This document shows, piece after piece, positions 52,188 to 60,882 of a stretch of 64,000 nucleotides of DNA. Below the pieces are notes generated by a model. It was given only the letters and a program-made list of their open reading frames with translations. It searched no databases and was not told the DNA's origin. The position numbers and the translations under genes were made by a program. The DNA is from JASLDZ01 sp964244065. Lineage in GTDB: Bacteria; Pseudomonadota; Alphaproteobacteria; Caulobacterales; Caulobacteraceae. The number at the start of each line of letters is the position of its first letter. Position 1 is the first letter of the stretch. The stretch covers positions 168,746 to 232,745 of the forward strand of contig CAXTHH010000004.1 in the NCBI GenBank assembly GCA_964244065.1. The letters run 5' to 3'.

Positions 52188-53285
52188 CTAGCGCCCGCCG
52201 CGCGCGATCGCGGCGTCCGTGCAGCTCGCGGGGGCGTTCACGGGATTGCAGCGGGCGACGACGCCGCCCGGCAGGCTCACGCTGTAGCCCGTCCATCGGG
52301 CGGGTTCGGCGGCCGGGTAGTCGGTGGAGACCATCTGGGCCCCGCTGCGCAGCGCCACCTCCCGGCGGGCCGTGTCGCCCGTGCGCCCTTGGCGGGTGTC
52401 CGCGTCCGCGCGCGTGCGCACGAGGTAGCCGCGGCGGACCAGCGCCGCGATCTCCTCGGCCGAGCCCTCGTTGCGCTCCACGAAGGCCGCGTCCGGCCGG
52501 CCGGGCTCGGCGTTGGTGAAGGCGACGCGCCCGCGCAGGGCGGGGTGGCCGTCCAGATAGGCCGGGCCGTTCGCGCGCTGGTCGAGCAGGAACACCACCT
52601 TGCCCCGAGCCGCCTCCAGCGAGGGCCAGCCCCCGGAGAGCACCGCCTCCTCCAGGGTCGCGCGACCGCCGCGCACGATGTCGGGCGTGATCAGCTCGCG
52701 CTCGGGGAAGACGGAGCGGATCTCCGCGTCCAGGGCGTCCAGCGCCGCCCGGTCGATCGGCTCGGGAACCGTCAGCGGCGGATCGGAGGGCATCGGCGCG
52801 GCCTTGGTCTCCACCAGCACGAACAGGGGCGCGTGGCGGGGGTGGGCGCGCGACCAGGCGCGCAGCTCGCGCAGGCAGCCGGTGAACGGCTGGCAGGTGC
52901 TCACGGGGTCGAGGTCCTGCACGTGCAGCACCTTGAAGCCTCGGCGGCGCATCAGCCCCTCGGAGTCGAAGGGCGGCGCGCCCGGGGCGACGGCGGCCAG
53001 CGGCCTGGCGTAGCGGCCACCCTGCGCGTCGGCGAAGACGTCGAGCTCCACCTGCCGCACCCCGCCCTCCAGCTGCCTCGTCAGCGAGGGGTGAGCGTAG
53101 TCGAGGGCGTCGAGGGCAGCCGGGTTGCGGGGCCGCAGCAGCGCCTTGCCCGGCTCGGTCAGCCCGGCGTGGTAGCTGTTGTGCGTGCCGATCACCTGGA
53201 TCTGGTTCATGCGGAGCGGGCCGTCCTGCGGGGGCAGCAGCGCGGCGAGGGCGAGGGCGAGGGCGGTCACGCCCGAGCGTCGCAT
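52188..53285 (-). CDS. Ca2+-dependent PI-PLC-like phosphodiesterase, exported
   Basis: The 365-aa protein has a signal peptide (1-20) and the PI-PLC TIM-barrel pattern: NQIQVIGTHNSYH with the catalytic His near residue 36, HPSLTRQLEGGVRQVELDVF, a second His in FKVLHVQDLDPVSTC and FVLVETKAAP. These match the Ca-dependent PI-PLC-C1 family found in many alphaproteobacteria. Its job is probably to release phosphate from extracellular inositol phospholipids. It is divergent from the PafA-like gene. Confidence 0.9.
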   Translation of the reverse strand: MRRSGVTALALALAALLPPQDGPLRMNQIQVIGTHNSYHAGLTEPGKALLRPRNPAALDALDYAHPSLTRQLEGGVRQVELDVFADAQGGRYARPLAAVAPGAPPFDSEGLMRRRGFKVLHVQDLDPVSTCQPFTGCLRELRAWSRAHPRHAPLFVLVETKAAPMPSDPPLTVPEPIDRAALDALDAEIRSVFPERELITPDIVRGGRATLEEAVLSGGWPSLEAARGKVVFLLDQRANGPAYLDGHPALRGRVAFTNAEPGRPDAAFVERNEGSAEEIAALVRRGYLVRTRADADTRQGRTGDTARREVALRSGAQMVSTDYPAAEPARWTGYSVSLPGGVVARCNPVNAPASCTDAAIARGGR

Positions 53286-53292
53286 GCGCCCG

Positions 53293-53338
53293 GTGACGCG
53301 CGCGTGACGCCACGCGCTGGCTGTCCCCCAGCCGTCAC
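53293..53338. promoter_or_regulatory. Pho-box-like direct repeats in the divergent PI-PLC/pafA promoter region
   Basis: Two perfect heptamers GTGACGC occur 11 bp apart (53293-53299 and 53304-53310), which on the minus strand read GCGTCAC-GCGC-GCGTCAC. Right of them, CTGTCCC-CCAG-CCGTCAC (53321-53338) repeats the same 11-bp period on the plus strand. The PhoB consensus is CTGTCAT with 11-bp period; each heptamer matches at 4-5 of 7 bases. The plus-strand pair lies about 50 bp before pafA. The left pair is 8 bp from the PI-PLC start, awkwardly close for activation of that gene. Confidence 0.4.
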
Positions 53339-53386
53339 GAGAGCTTGCTAGATCGGAGCCGACCCCGTGACCCGAGGAACGCCCGT

Positions 53387-55063
53387 TTGCGCCCGATCCT
53401 GCTGCCGCTCCTGCTGGCGAGCCTCGCCCCCGCCGTCGCGCGGGCCGCCCCGCCGCCCCGGCCCAAGCTGGTGGTGGCGATCTCGGTGGACCAGCTCTCC
53501 CTCGACCTGTTCCGAACGTATCGGTCCCGCTTCAGCGGCGGGCTGGCCCGGCTGGCGGGCGGCCACGCCTTCGCCGGCTACCAGAGCCACGCGGCCACGG
53601 AGACCTGCCCCGGGCACTCCACCCTGCTCACGGGCGACCACCCGAACCGCACGGGCATCGTGGCGAACAGCTGGTGGGACCGGACGGAACGGCGCGAGGT
53701 CTACTGCGTGGGGGAGGACGCGGAGTCGTCGCCCAACCCGGCCCGCACGTCCTCGCGCCTGAAGGTGGACGCGCTGGGCGACTGGATGCGCCGCGCCGAC
53801 CCGCGCGCCCAGGTGCTGTCCGTCTCCGGCAAGGACCGGGCGGCGATCATGATGGCCGGCCACCACCCGAGCGCCGTCTACTGGTGGCGCGACCGCGTCG
53901 GCTTCGAGACCTCGCCGGGGGCGGGGCCGAGCGACGCGGCCGTGCTCGCCCCGGCCGAGGCGTTCAACCGCCGCACCTTCGCGGGGTGGTCGGTGCGGCC
54001 GCCGCAGCTGTGGCCGAGCACGCCGCCCGCATACTGCGCCGGGCTGCAGAGGCCGCTCACGGCGGGGGCGGTGACGCTGCCCGGACGGCTGCCGCCCGCG
54101 CAGCCGGCCGGCGGCGCGGATGGGGAGCACGGCGCCGCCTTCGCCAGCCAGCTGCGCGGCTCCGCCGAACTGGACCGGCTCACGCTGGAGTTCGCCGGCG
54201 AGCAGGCGGAGGCGCGGCGGCTCGGCCGCGGGCCGGCCACCGACCTTCTCGCGGTCAGCCTCTCGGCCACCGACTCGGTGGGCCACAAGTACGGCGCGGG
54301 CGGGGTCGAGATGTGCGCGCACCTGGCGGCGGTGGATGCGGCGCTGGGCGCCTTCCTCCAGCGCCTGGACGGGCTCGGGGCGCCCTACGTGGTGGTGCTC
54401 AGCGCCGACCACGGCGGGATCGACGCGGCCGAGCGGCTCTCCCCGCCCGGCCGCCGCATCGATGTCCGCGCGCTGCGCACGGCCCTGGCTGCACACCTGC
54501 GCGAGCGGTTCGGGCTCGACGCCGACCCGTTCCGCGGCGGCGACGACGCGCGCCAGCTCACCCTGCTGCTGCCGCCCGACAAGGCGGTCCTGCGTCCGCG
54601 CGTGCTGGCCGAAGCGGCGCGCTGGCTGCGCACCCGGCCCGAGGTGGTCGAGGTGTTCACCGCGGCGGAGGCGGCCGCCGCCGTCGCCCGTCCCGGGAAG
54701 CCGCCGGGGCGCCTGACCCACGCCGAACGCTTCCACCTGAGCTTCGACCCGCAGCGCAGCGGCGACCTGATGGTGACCTTCCCGGAGCGCGCCACCCTGG
54801 GCGTTCCTCAGCGGCCGGGCTCGAACGTCGCCGGCCACGGCTCGGTGTGGGACTACGACCGGCGCGTGCCGATCCTGTTCTGGTGGCCGGGCGTCACGGC
54901 CTCAAATCCCTCGCGCGCCCTGGAGACGGTGGACATCGCGCCCACCCTGGCCGCCATGGTCGGCGTGCGCCCGCCGCCGGTGGACGGGCGCTGCGTCGAG
55001 CTGGGCCAGCGCTGCCCCGGTCAGGCCGGCAGCACGCCCGGGCGGTCCGGCTCCAGGCGGTAG
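53387..55063 (+). CDS. PafA-like alkaline phosphatase, exported
   Basis: The 558-aa product belongs to the alkaline phosphatase superfamily, near the phosphate-irrepressible PafA type. After the signal peptide (1-20, VARAAPP) comes VAISVDQLSLDL (metal Asp), then the nucleophile Thr near residue 73 in ATETCPGHSTLLTG, VSLSATDSVGHKYG, and VVVLSADHGG and HGSVWDYDRRVPILFWWPG for metal binding. Start TTG 53387 has a GAGGA at 8 nt; no good ATG/GTG is in frame. Its C terminus overlaps the convergent phoD by 43 bp. Confidence 0.88.
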   Translation: MRPILLPLLLASLAPAVARAAPPPRPKLVVAISVDQLSLDLFRTYRSRFSGGLARLAGGHAFAGYQSHAATETCPGHSTLLTGDHPNRTGIVANSWWDRTERREVYCVGEDAESSPNPARTSSRLKVDALGDWMRRADPRAQVLSVSGKDRAAIMMAGHHPSAVYWWRDRVGFETSPGAGPSDAAVLAPAEAFNRRTFAGWSVRPPQLWPSTPPAYCAGLQRPLTAGAVTLPGRLPPAQPAGGADGEHGAAFASQLRGSAELDRLTLEFAGEQAEARRLGRGPATDLLAVSLSATDSVGHKYGAGGVEMCAHLAAVDAALGAFLQRLDGLGAPYVVVLSADHGGIDAAERLSPPGRRIDVRALRTALAAHLRERFGLDADPFRGGDDARQLTLLLPPDKAVLRPRVLAEAARWLRTRPEVVEVFTAAEAAAAVARPGKPPGRLTHAERFHLSFDPQRSGDLMVTFPERATLGVPQRPGSNVAGHGSVWDYDRRVPILFWWPGVTASNPSRALETVDIAPTLAAMVGVRPPPVDGRCVELGQRCPGQAGSTPGRSGSRR

Positions 55064-56595
55064 GTGGAGAGAGTCCGCACGGGGGTGTCCTCGCGCCGGG
55101 CGTCGGCCACGGTGCGGAAGGCCACCTCGCCGCCCCCGGGCCGCAGGTCCACGCGGCCGTATCCGCGGCGCGCGCCGTCGTACTGTGCGATGTCCGGGTT
55201 CAGCGACACGTAGGGCGCGGTCTCCGCCGCCCCGGCGCCGAGCGAGCTGATCGAGCCGCCGACGAAGCTGGGCGCCGCCACACGTCCGTCGCCGTAGCGC
55301 ACGTCCGCCGCCGCAAAGGCGTGGATGTCGCCGCCGAGCACCAGCGGGTTGGACACCCGCGCGTCGCGCCAACGGGCGGCGATGCGCTCGCGGGTGGCGG
55401 GCGAGCCGTCCCACCCGTCGCTGGAGTAGGCTGGAGCGCCCGTCCCGGGGTCGCGCAGCCGCATGGGGGCGAACAGGGTCTGCTGCGCCAGCACGTTCCA
55501 TCGCGCCCTCGAGGCGCCCAGCCCGTCCAGCAGCCATCCCTCCTGCGCGGCGCCCAGCATCGAGCGGGCGGGCGAGCGGCGCTCGTCGCAGTCGGGCACG
55601 AGCTTGCCCTTGCCCGCCGAGGCCGGGACGCAGGCGCGGAGCGAGCGGTACTGCCGGTCGTCCACGAAGCGGAGCTGCGCCAGCCGGCCCCAGTCCAGCG
55701 TGCGGTAGAGCAGCATGTCCGGCCCCACCGGCCGGGCGCGGCGGCGCAGCGGCATGTGCTCGAAGTACGCCTGGTAGGCCGCCGCCCGCCGGCGCAGGAA
55801 GCGCTGCGCATCGCCGCCGAGGTCCAGGTTCTGGTCCTCGTCATGGTCGGCGCCGTAGTCGTTGGACACCTCGTGGTCGTCCCACAGCACCATCCACGGC
55901 GCGGCGGCGTGGGCGGCCTGCAGCAGCGGGTCGGACTTGTAGGTGGCGTAGCGCACGCGGTAGCCGGCCAGGTCCACCGGCTCCGGGTTCTGGTGCAGCC
56001 GAACGGCCTCCTTCGAGCCGGGTCGCCCCTCGTAGATGTAGTCGCCCAGGAACAGGATCAGGTCGGGCCCTTCCGCCGCCGCGTGCCGCCACGCGCCGTA
56101 GAAGCCCGCCTCGTACTTCTGGCAGGAGGCGAAGATCAGCCGCAGCCGGTCGGGCTCGGCGCCCGGCGCGGGCGCGGTGACCGCGCGCCCGACGGGGCTC
56201 GCGCCGGCGGGCGTGGTGAAGCGGTACCAGTACTCGCGCGCCGGTCGCAGCCCCGCGACCTCCACGTGCACCGAATGGGCCGCGGCGGGGCCGGCCCAGG
56301 CCTGGCCCCGGGCGGCCAGGCGGCGGAAGCCCGCGTCCTCCGCCACCTCCCACCGCACGGGCACGCGCCGGTCGGGCATGCCGCCGTCCGGCTGCAGCGG
56401 GCGCGGCGCAAGGCGGGTCCAGATCACGAACCCGTCGGGGGCCGGCTCGCCGGAGGCGGAGCCCAGGGTGAACGGATCGTCGCCGTCCCACGCCCCGCCG
56501 AACAGCGGCCGCGCCCGCGCCGCGGGGCTCAGCGCCGCCCCGGCCAGGGCCGCCGCTCCGGCCAGCAGGCGGCGGCGGGTCTCGACAGGAGTCAT
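55021..56595 (-). CDS. phoD: alkaline phosphatase D
   Basis: The 524-aa exported phosphodiesterase/phosphatase has a Tat-type leader (ETRRRLLAGAAALAGAA) and the PhoD core: LIFASCQKYEAGFYGAWRH, ILFLGDYIYEG (metal Asp), MVLWDDHEVSNDYG and the LVLGGDIHAFAAADVRY site near the end. PhoD is a calcium/iron enzyme that works in the periplasm, folded before export, which fits Tat. ATG 56595 precedes the RR motif. It converges with pafA (43 bp overlap). Confidence 0.94.
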   Translation of the reverse strand: MTPVETRRRLLAGAAALAGAALSPAARARPLFGGAWDGDDPFTLGSASGEPAPDGFVIWTRLAPRPLQPDGGMPDRRVPVRWEVAEDAGFRRLAARGQAWAGPAAAHSVHVEVAGLRPAREYWYRFTTPAGASPVGRAVTAPAPGAEPDRLRLIFASCQKYEAGFYGAWRHAAAEGPDLILFLGDYIYEGRPGSKEAVRLHQNPEPVDLAGYRVRYATYKSDPLLQAAHAAAPWMVLWDDHEVSNDYGADHDEDQNLDLGGDAQRFLRRRAAAYQAYFEHMPLRRRARPVGPDMLLYRTLDWGRLAQLRFVDDRQYRSLRACVPASAGKGKLVPDCDERRSPARSMLGAAQEGWLLDGLGASRARWNVLAQQTLFAPMRLRDPGTGAPAYSSDGWDGSPATRERIAARWRDARVSNPLVLGGDIHAFAAADVRYGDGRVAAPSFVGGSISSLGAGAAETAPYVSLNPDIAQYDGARRGYGRVDLRPGGGEVAFRTVADARREDTPVRTLSTYRLEPDRPGVLPA

Positions 56596-56803
56596 GATCG
56601 GTCGCCCCGGGGCTGGTGGGTCACCGAGATAGATCACTCGACCATGTCGCCGGCGTGAAGCCCTCGCCGACCCCGCATCCGCTCCGGAGCGCGGGCGCGC
56701 GCCAGAGCGGCCGCCTGCAGACCTGCGGGCGTGACCTCGGGCGCGTCGAAGCCGCCCGCTCGCCTCCGCATGGTGTCGGCGCCGGCGCGACGGCCGACCG
56801 GCC

Positions 56804-59290
56804 TCAATACCGAGCGCGCACCGTGACGCCGATCGTGCGCGGGGCGCCCAGGAAGGCGTCCACGCCGCCGGACTGGAACGGGGCGTCGTAGGCCACCTGG
56901 ATGTAGTCGGTGTCGAACAGGTTCTGCGCCCACAGCTCGAGGCTCCAGCGCCTGTTCTGCGGCCCAAGCGCGATGCGTCCATCCACGACCGTATACGCGT
57001 TCTGACTCTTCGCCGGATTGAGGTCGGATCCGGTGTTGTAGGAGGAGTTGTACTTCACGCCGAAGCTGATCCGACCCACCAGCGCCTCGGTGACCGGGTG
57101 CTCGTAGCTGACCGCGCTCGTCACCGAGTAGAGGGGCGCCAGGGACAGGCGGGAGCCCGGCAGCCGGTAGGTGCCGGCCGAGGTCACGGGGCTGATGCCC
57201 AGGACCGCGGCGTCCTCCAGCGGATAGCGCGTGTTGGCGTAGGTCAGGCCGCCCTGCACCGTCAGGCCTGCCATCGGCCGCCACAGGGCGTCGAAGTCGG
57301 CGCCGGTGGAGGTGACGCGCGGCACGGGCACCACCGAGAAGAACAGCCCGTTGAAGGCGTTCAGCTGGAAGTTGGTGAACTCCTGATTGAAGATCGCCCC
57401 GTTCAGCAACAGGCGACGCTCGAACAGCGTCGTCTTCAGCCCGACCTCGTAGCTGTCGACGAACTCGCCCGGGAAGCTCGTGTCGAGCACGGGCGCATAG
57501 CCGGTGGCGTCGCGCGCCACGACGCGGTCGAGGTTGTAGCCGCCCGACTTGTAGCCGCGCGAGTAGGAGACGTAGGCCAGGTACTCGGGGCTGAAGCGGT
57601 AGGAGAGCTTGCCCGTGCCCGTCACCGCGTCCTCGGAGCGGCTGCGGTCGTCGATCAGCCCCTGGAAGCGGTTGTTGCCCGAGCTCAGGCTCTGGCACAG
57701 CGTGCCCGCGAAGGGGAACAGCGGGCTGGCCGGGGTGTTCACGGCCGCGCAGCTGCCCGCGCCGTCCGTGTTGCTGTAGCGGGCGCGCAGAGACTTGTCG
57801 TCGGTGGTGTAGCGGACGCCCCCGGTGAGGTCGAGCCGGTCGGTCAGGTGGTAGGTGTTGTTGGTGAAGATGGCGAAGGTCTGGTCGTTCTGCTTGAAGC
57901 TGTCCTTCTGCCCCGTGCCGGGCCGGCTCAGGCTGGCGATCGACTGCAGGACCGGGCGCAGGGTCGGCGCCGCCGCGCTGAGGAGCGTGGCCAGGTAGGT
58001 CGGGTAGTCCGTCCCGTACAGGAGCGTCAGGTTCTGCTTCAGCAGCTCCTCCGCGTAGAAGACGCCCACCGTGTAGTCGAGCCTGCGGAACGATCCGCCC
58101 AGCCGCACCTCCTGGCTGACCTGCTGGAATTCGGTGGACTGGTCGCCGTTCTGGGGGCGGTAGAGGATGTCGGCCGAGGTGAAGTCCGAGTCCTGGCCCT
58201 GGATGAACTTCCAGTCGCGCACCGCGGTGATCGAGGTGATCTTGGCTCCGTGGAGCCATCCGGGAGCGTAGTTCAGCTCCAGCGACACGCCCCCGTCCCG
58301 GATGCTCTGGCCGGAGCCGCGGTTGGCGTAGGCCAGCCGCCGGTACGGGTCAGGCGGGTTCTGCAGGCCGGGGCTGGGGGCGGCCAGCGCCTGCACGATG
58401 GGCGCGGTGGGGCCGTTCAGGATCTGCTGCCCCACGCAGCAGTCCTCGCTGCGGGAGCTGTAGTCGACGATGACCCGGGCGTTCAGGTCGTCCGTGGGGT
58501 TGTACAGCAGCTGGCCGCGCAGGGTGTAGAAGCTGCGGTTGAAGTCGTCGGTGAGCGTGCGCGGACCCTTGCCCACGTCGATGTCGGAGAAGCCGTCGCG
58601 CGCGCGCTGGGCGAAGAAGAGGCTGGCGGCCAGCTTGTCGGCGATGATCGGCCCCGTGACCGCCGCCGAACCGCCGATCTCGCCGTAGCTCCCGGCCGTG
58701 AACTCGGCGTTGGCGCCGAACTTGAACGAGGGCTGGGCGGTCAGGATGTTGATGACGCCGGCCGAGGTATTCTTGCCGAACAGGGTGCCCTGCGGCCCCT
58801 TCAGCACCTCCACCCGCGACAGCTCGCCGATGTCACCGAAGCCGACGCCGTTGCGGGGACGGTAGACGCCGTCGACCACGATGCCGACCGACGACTCCAG
58901 CCCGGCGTTGTCGCCGACGGTGCCGATGCCTCGGATGCGCGCGGTGGTCGAGGCCTCGCTGGCCGTAGAGGTCACCATCAGGCCCGGCGTCAGGACGGTG
59001 AGGTCCTTGATGTCGCGCACGCCGGCGTCCTGCAGCTGCTGCGCGTTCACGACCGTCACCACGATCGGCACGTCCTGCAGGCTCTGCTCGCGCTTCTGCG
59101 CGGTGACGATCACGTCGGCCACCGTGGTGGAGGTGTCGGTCCCGCCGGAGGCGGCGGCGGTGGGGCCCGTCGGCTGCCCGGCCGGGGTCTGCGCCGCGGC
59201 GGCGCCCAGCACGCCGAGGCTCGCCGACGCGACAAGGCTCGTCAGCAAGGTTCGGGACGCCGCGCGCCCGGGTCTGCCGCGATCGTCCAT
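56804..59290 (-). CDS. TonB-dependent receptor
   Basis: The 828-aa outer-membrane protein has a signal peptide (1-43, GAAAAQ), a TonB-box-like VADVIVTAQKREQSLQDVPIVVTVV, a plug domain (about 75-190, including RVEVLKGPQGTLFGKNTSAGVINI) and a beta-barrel ending in the typical aromatic VRARY. Its family is the sugar/unknown-substrate receptors abundant in Caulobacterales. ATG 59290 has AGGAA upstream. It is divergent from gntK, and a GntR-type palindrome lies in the shared 373-bp gap, suggesting a sugar-acid ligand. Confidence 0.92.
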   Translation of the reverse strand: MDDRGRPGRAASRTLLTSLVASASLGVLGAAAAQTPAGQPTGPTAAASGGTDTSTTVADVIVTAQKREQSLQDVPIVVTVVNAQQLQDAGVRDIKDLTVLTPGLMVTSTASEASTTARIRGIGTVGDNAGLESSVGIVVDGVYRPRNGVGFGDIGELSRVEVLKGPQGTLFGKNTSAGVINILTAQPSFKFGANAEFTAGSYGEIGGSAAVTGPIIADKLAASLFFAQRARDGFSDIDVGKGPRTLTDDFNRSFYTLRGQLLYNPTDDLNARVIVDYSSRSEDCCVGQQILNGPTAPIVQALAAPSPGLQNPPDPYRRLAYANRGSGQSIRDGGVSLELNYAPGWLHGAKITSITAVRDWKFIQGQDSDFTSADILYRPQNGDQSTEFQQVSQEVRLGGSFRRLDYTVGVFYAEELLKQNLTLLYGTDYPTYLATLLSAAAPTLRPVLQSIASLSRPGTGQKDSFKQNDQTFAIFTNNTYHLTDRLDLTGGVRYTTDDKSLRARYSNTDGAGSCAAVNTPASPLFPFAGTLCQSLSSGNNRFQGLIDDRSRSEDAVTGTGKLSYRFSPEYLAYVSYSRGYKSGGYNLDRVVARDATGYAPVLDTSFPGEFVDSYEVGLKTTLFERRLLLNGAIFNQEFTNFQLNAFNGLFFSVVPVPRVTSTGADFDALWRPMAGLTVQGGLTYANTRYPLEDAAVLGISPVTSAGTYRLPGSRLSLAPLYSVTSAVSYEHPVTEALVGRISFGVKYNSSYNTGSDLNPAKSQNAYTVVDGRIALGPQNRRWSLELWAQNLFDTDYIQVAYDAPFQSGGVDAFLGAPRTIGVTVRARY

Positions 59291-59504
59291 GAGCGTTCCT
59301 TCTGTTCCTGTGCGTCGGGCCTTGGGGGCCGCCGTCGTGGTGAGGCGAAGATGATCCATGCGGCCGGTCCCGCTCAGAGACGCCGTCGCGCGCCGGGCGA
59401 GGCGGCGAAGGTCGCGGACGCGGGCGAGACCGTTCTCAAGGTTGTCGATCGCCGACACGAAGCCACTGCGCATCCCCCCGATCCGTCATCGCGGACTTGC
59501 GCTC

Positions 59505-59515
59505 AGGTCAGACCA
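59505..59515. promoter_or_regulatory. candidate GntR operator 1
   Basis: AGGTCAGACCA differs by one base from the perfect palindrome TGGTCAGACCA in front of gntP. It sits in the divergent promoter region of the TonB receptor and gntK. FadR-type GntR regulators typically bind TGGTnnnACCA-like palindromes. Confidence 0.45.
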
Positions 59516-59624
59516 CCGGGGAGAGGAAGTCAATGGGCCCAGGATCAGGAGCTCGGCAGAGGCCTTGCTGCAACGGGCGTTCCAGCCAGCAGGTCCCGCC
59601 CCCTCCCTTGCGTTCCCTCGCAGG

Positions 59625-59635
59625 TGGTCTAGCCA
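59625..59635. promoter_or_regulatory. candidate GntR operator 2
   Basis: TGGTCTAGCCA matches TGGTnnnACCA at all but one arm base. It lies 29 bp before the gntK GTG start, a place where a repressor would block RNA polymerase. It is 120 bp from candidate operator 1. Confidence 0.45.
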
Positions 59636-59663
59636 TATGGTCCGCGCATGGGGGAGCGGCGGC

Positions 59664-60173
59664 GTGAGGATTGTCGTGATGGGCGTCGCCGGCGCCGGCA
59701 AGACGACGCTGGCCCGGGCCCTGGCCGACCGCCTGGCCTGGCCCTTCGCGGAGGGGGACGACCTGCATCCCGCCGCCAACGTGGCCAAGATGGCCGCCGG
59801 CGAGCCCCTGGACGACGCCGACCGCGACCCCTGGATCGCGGCCGTCGCAGACCGGCTCGAACGCTGGGCCGCGGCCGGGGAGTGCGGGATCGTCAGCTGC
59901 TCGGCGCTGAAGGCGGCCTACCGACGCCGCCTCCTAGCGGGCGCCGGCGCGTCGGGACTGGTCTACCTCCACGCCGCGCCGGAGCTCGCCCAGGCGCGGG
60001 TGGCCGTGCGCGAGGGGCACTTCATGCCGTCCGCCCTGGTGCGGAGCCAGATCCGGACCCTGGAGGAGCCCGCGGCCGAGGAGGCGGCGCTCTGGCTGTC
60101 CGCGGGCGACCGCCTAGACGCCCAGGTGGACGCGGTCCTGCGCCGCTTCCGGCTTCCCTCCCCTACCGCATGA
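59664..60173 (+). CDS. gntK: gluconokinase
   Basis: The 169-aa kinase phosphorylates gluconate to 6-phosphogluconate, which enters the Entner-Doudoroff or pentose phosphate route. The P-loop GVAGAGKTTLARAL is at residues 6-19; FAEGDDLHPAANVAKMAAGEPLDDADRDPW is the gluconate site; SCSALKAAYRRRL and EGHFMPSALVRSQIRTLEEP complete the pattern. GTG 59664 is preceded by GGGGGAG at 7 nt. Its end overlaps the convergent gntR by 11 bp. Confidence 0.95.
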   Translation: MRIVVMGVAGAGKTTLARALADRLAWPFAEGDDLHPAANVAKMAAGEPLDDADRDPWIAAVADRLERWAAAGECGIVSCSALKAAYRRRLLAGAGASGLVYLHAAPELAQARVAVREGHFMPSALVRSQIRTLEEPAAEEAALWLSAGDRLDAQVDAVLRRFRLPSPTA

Positions 60174-60882
60174 GACGCCGGCGTCCTTCGTACAGGTGGT
60201 GGCGCATGGCGACGGCGGCGCCGTCCCCGTCGCGCGCGCGGATGGCGTCCACGATGGTCGCGTGCTCGTCCGACATCCTCCTGGCCAGCTCGCCGTCGTG
60301 CGAGGTGACCTGCTCGGCGGCGCGCATGATGTCGGTGACGAGCTCCTGGAGGTGGTCGAAGGCGGAGACGAAGACGGGGTTCTTCGTCGCCAGGGCGATG
60401 GCCCGGTGCAGCGCCAGGTCCGGACGGTGCGTGGACGCGCCCTGCGCCAGGGCGGCGGTCAGGTCCGAGAGGGCGGCCGCCAGGGCGGCGAGGTCCTCCT
60501 CCGTCCGCCGGGCGGCCGCGTGCCGGGCCGCCTCCCCCTCCAGGGCGAGCCGCACCTCGTAGGCGCCGAGCCTGGACCCGAGGGCGACCGGCGGCACGCT
60601 CATCATCAGGTGTTCGGACGGCCGGCGCCGCACGAAGGCCCCCGCGCCCCGCCGCGACTCCACCAGGCCGTCGGAGGAGAGGCGCGTGAGCACCTCGCGC
60701 ACGATGGGGCGCGACGCCTGGAACCGCGCCGCCAGCTCGCGCTCCGACGGCAGCCGGTCCCCCTCGGCCAGGTTCTCGGCCGCGATGTACTCGAGCACGG
60801 CGCCGTAGATGCGCTCGGAGAGCCGCCCGGCGGACGCGGCGGGCGCCGGCGCGGCTGCGGGACCGGCGGGAGGCGGCTTCAC
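60163..60882 (-). CDS. GntR/FadR family transcriptional regulator
   Basis: The 239-aa protein has the winged HTH (about 30-95: LSERIYGAVLEYIAAENLAEGDRLPSERELAARFQASRPIVREVLTRLSSDGLVESRRGAGAFV) and an FCD ligand domain (about 115-232) with conserved metal-site elements LHRAIALATKN and DEHATIVDAIRARD. Likely controls the gluconate module. GTG 60882 overlaps the stop of the hydrolase (GTGA), so gntP-hydrolase-gntR is one operon. The N-terminal 25 residues are Pro/Ala-rich. Confidence 0.92.
   Translation of the reverse strand: MKPPPAGPAAAPAPAASAGRLSERIYGAVLEYIAAENLAEGDRLPSERELAARFQASRPIVREVLTRLSSDGLVESRRGAGAFVRRRPSEHLMMSVPPVALGSRLGAYEVRLALEGEAARHAAARRTEEDLAALAAALSDLTAALAQGASTHRPDLALHRAIALATKNPVFVSAFDHLQELVTDIMRAAEQVTSHDGELARRMSDEHATIVDAIRARDGDGAAVAMRHHLYEGRRRLMR

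Larger units (their letters stand above)
59291..59663. other. 373-bp divergent regulatory region without a confident gene
   Basis: The stretch lies between the divergent TonB receptor and gntK starts. It has two candidate operators (59505-59515 and 59625-59635), the small palindrome CCATATGG at 59633-59640 and G/A-rich sequence. No reading frame with the expected codon bias is seen. It probably holds both promoters. Confidence 0.6.

Noticed and set aside
53674..56658. 994-codon plus-strand frame running through pafA and antisense phoD
   Set aside because: It lies in another frame of pafA and opposite phoD, both of which have complete active-site motifs.
57098..59632. 844-codon plus-strand frame opposite the TonB receptor
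   Set aside because: The receptor has plug, barrel and signal peptide; the opposing frame has no motifs.
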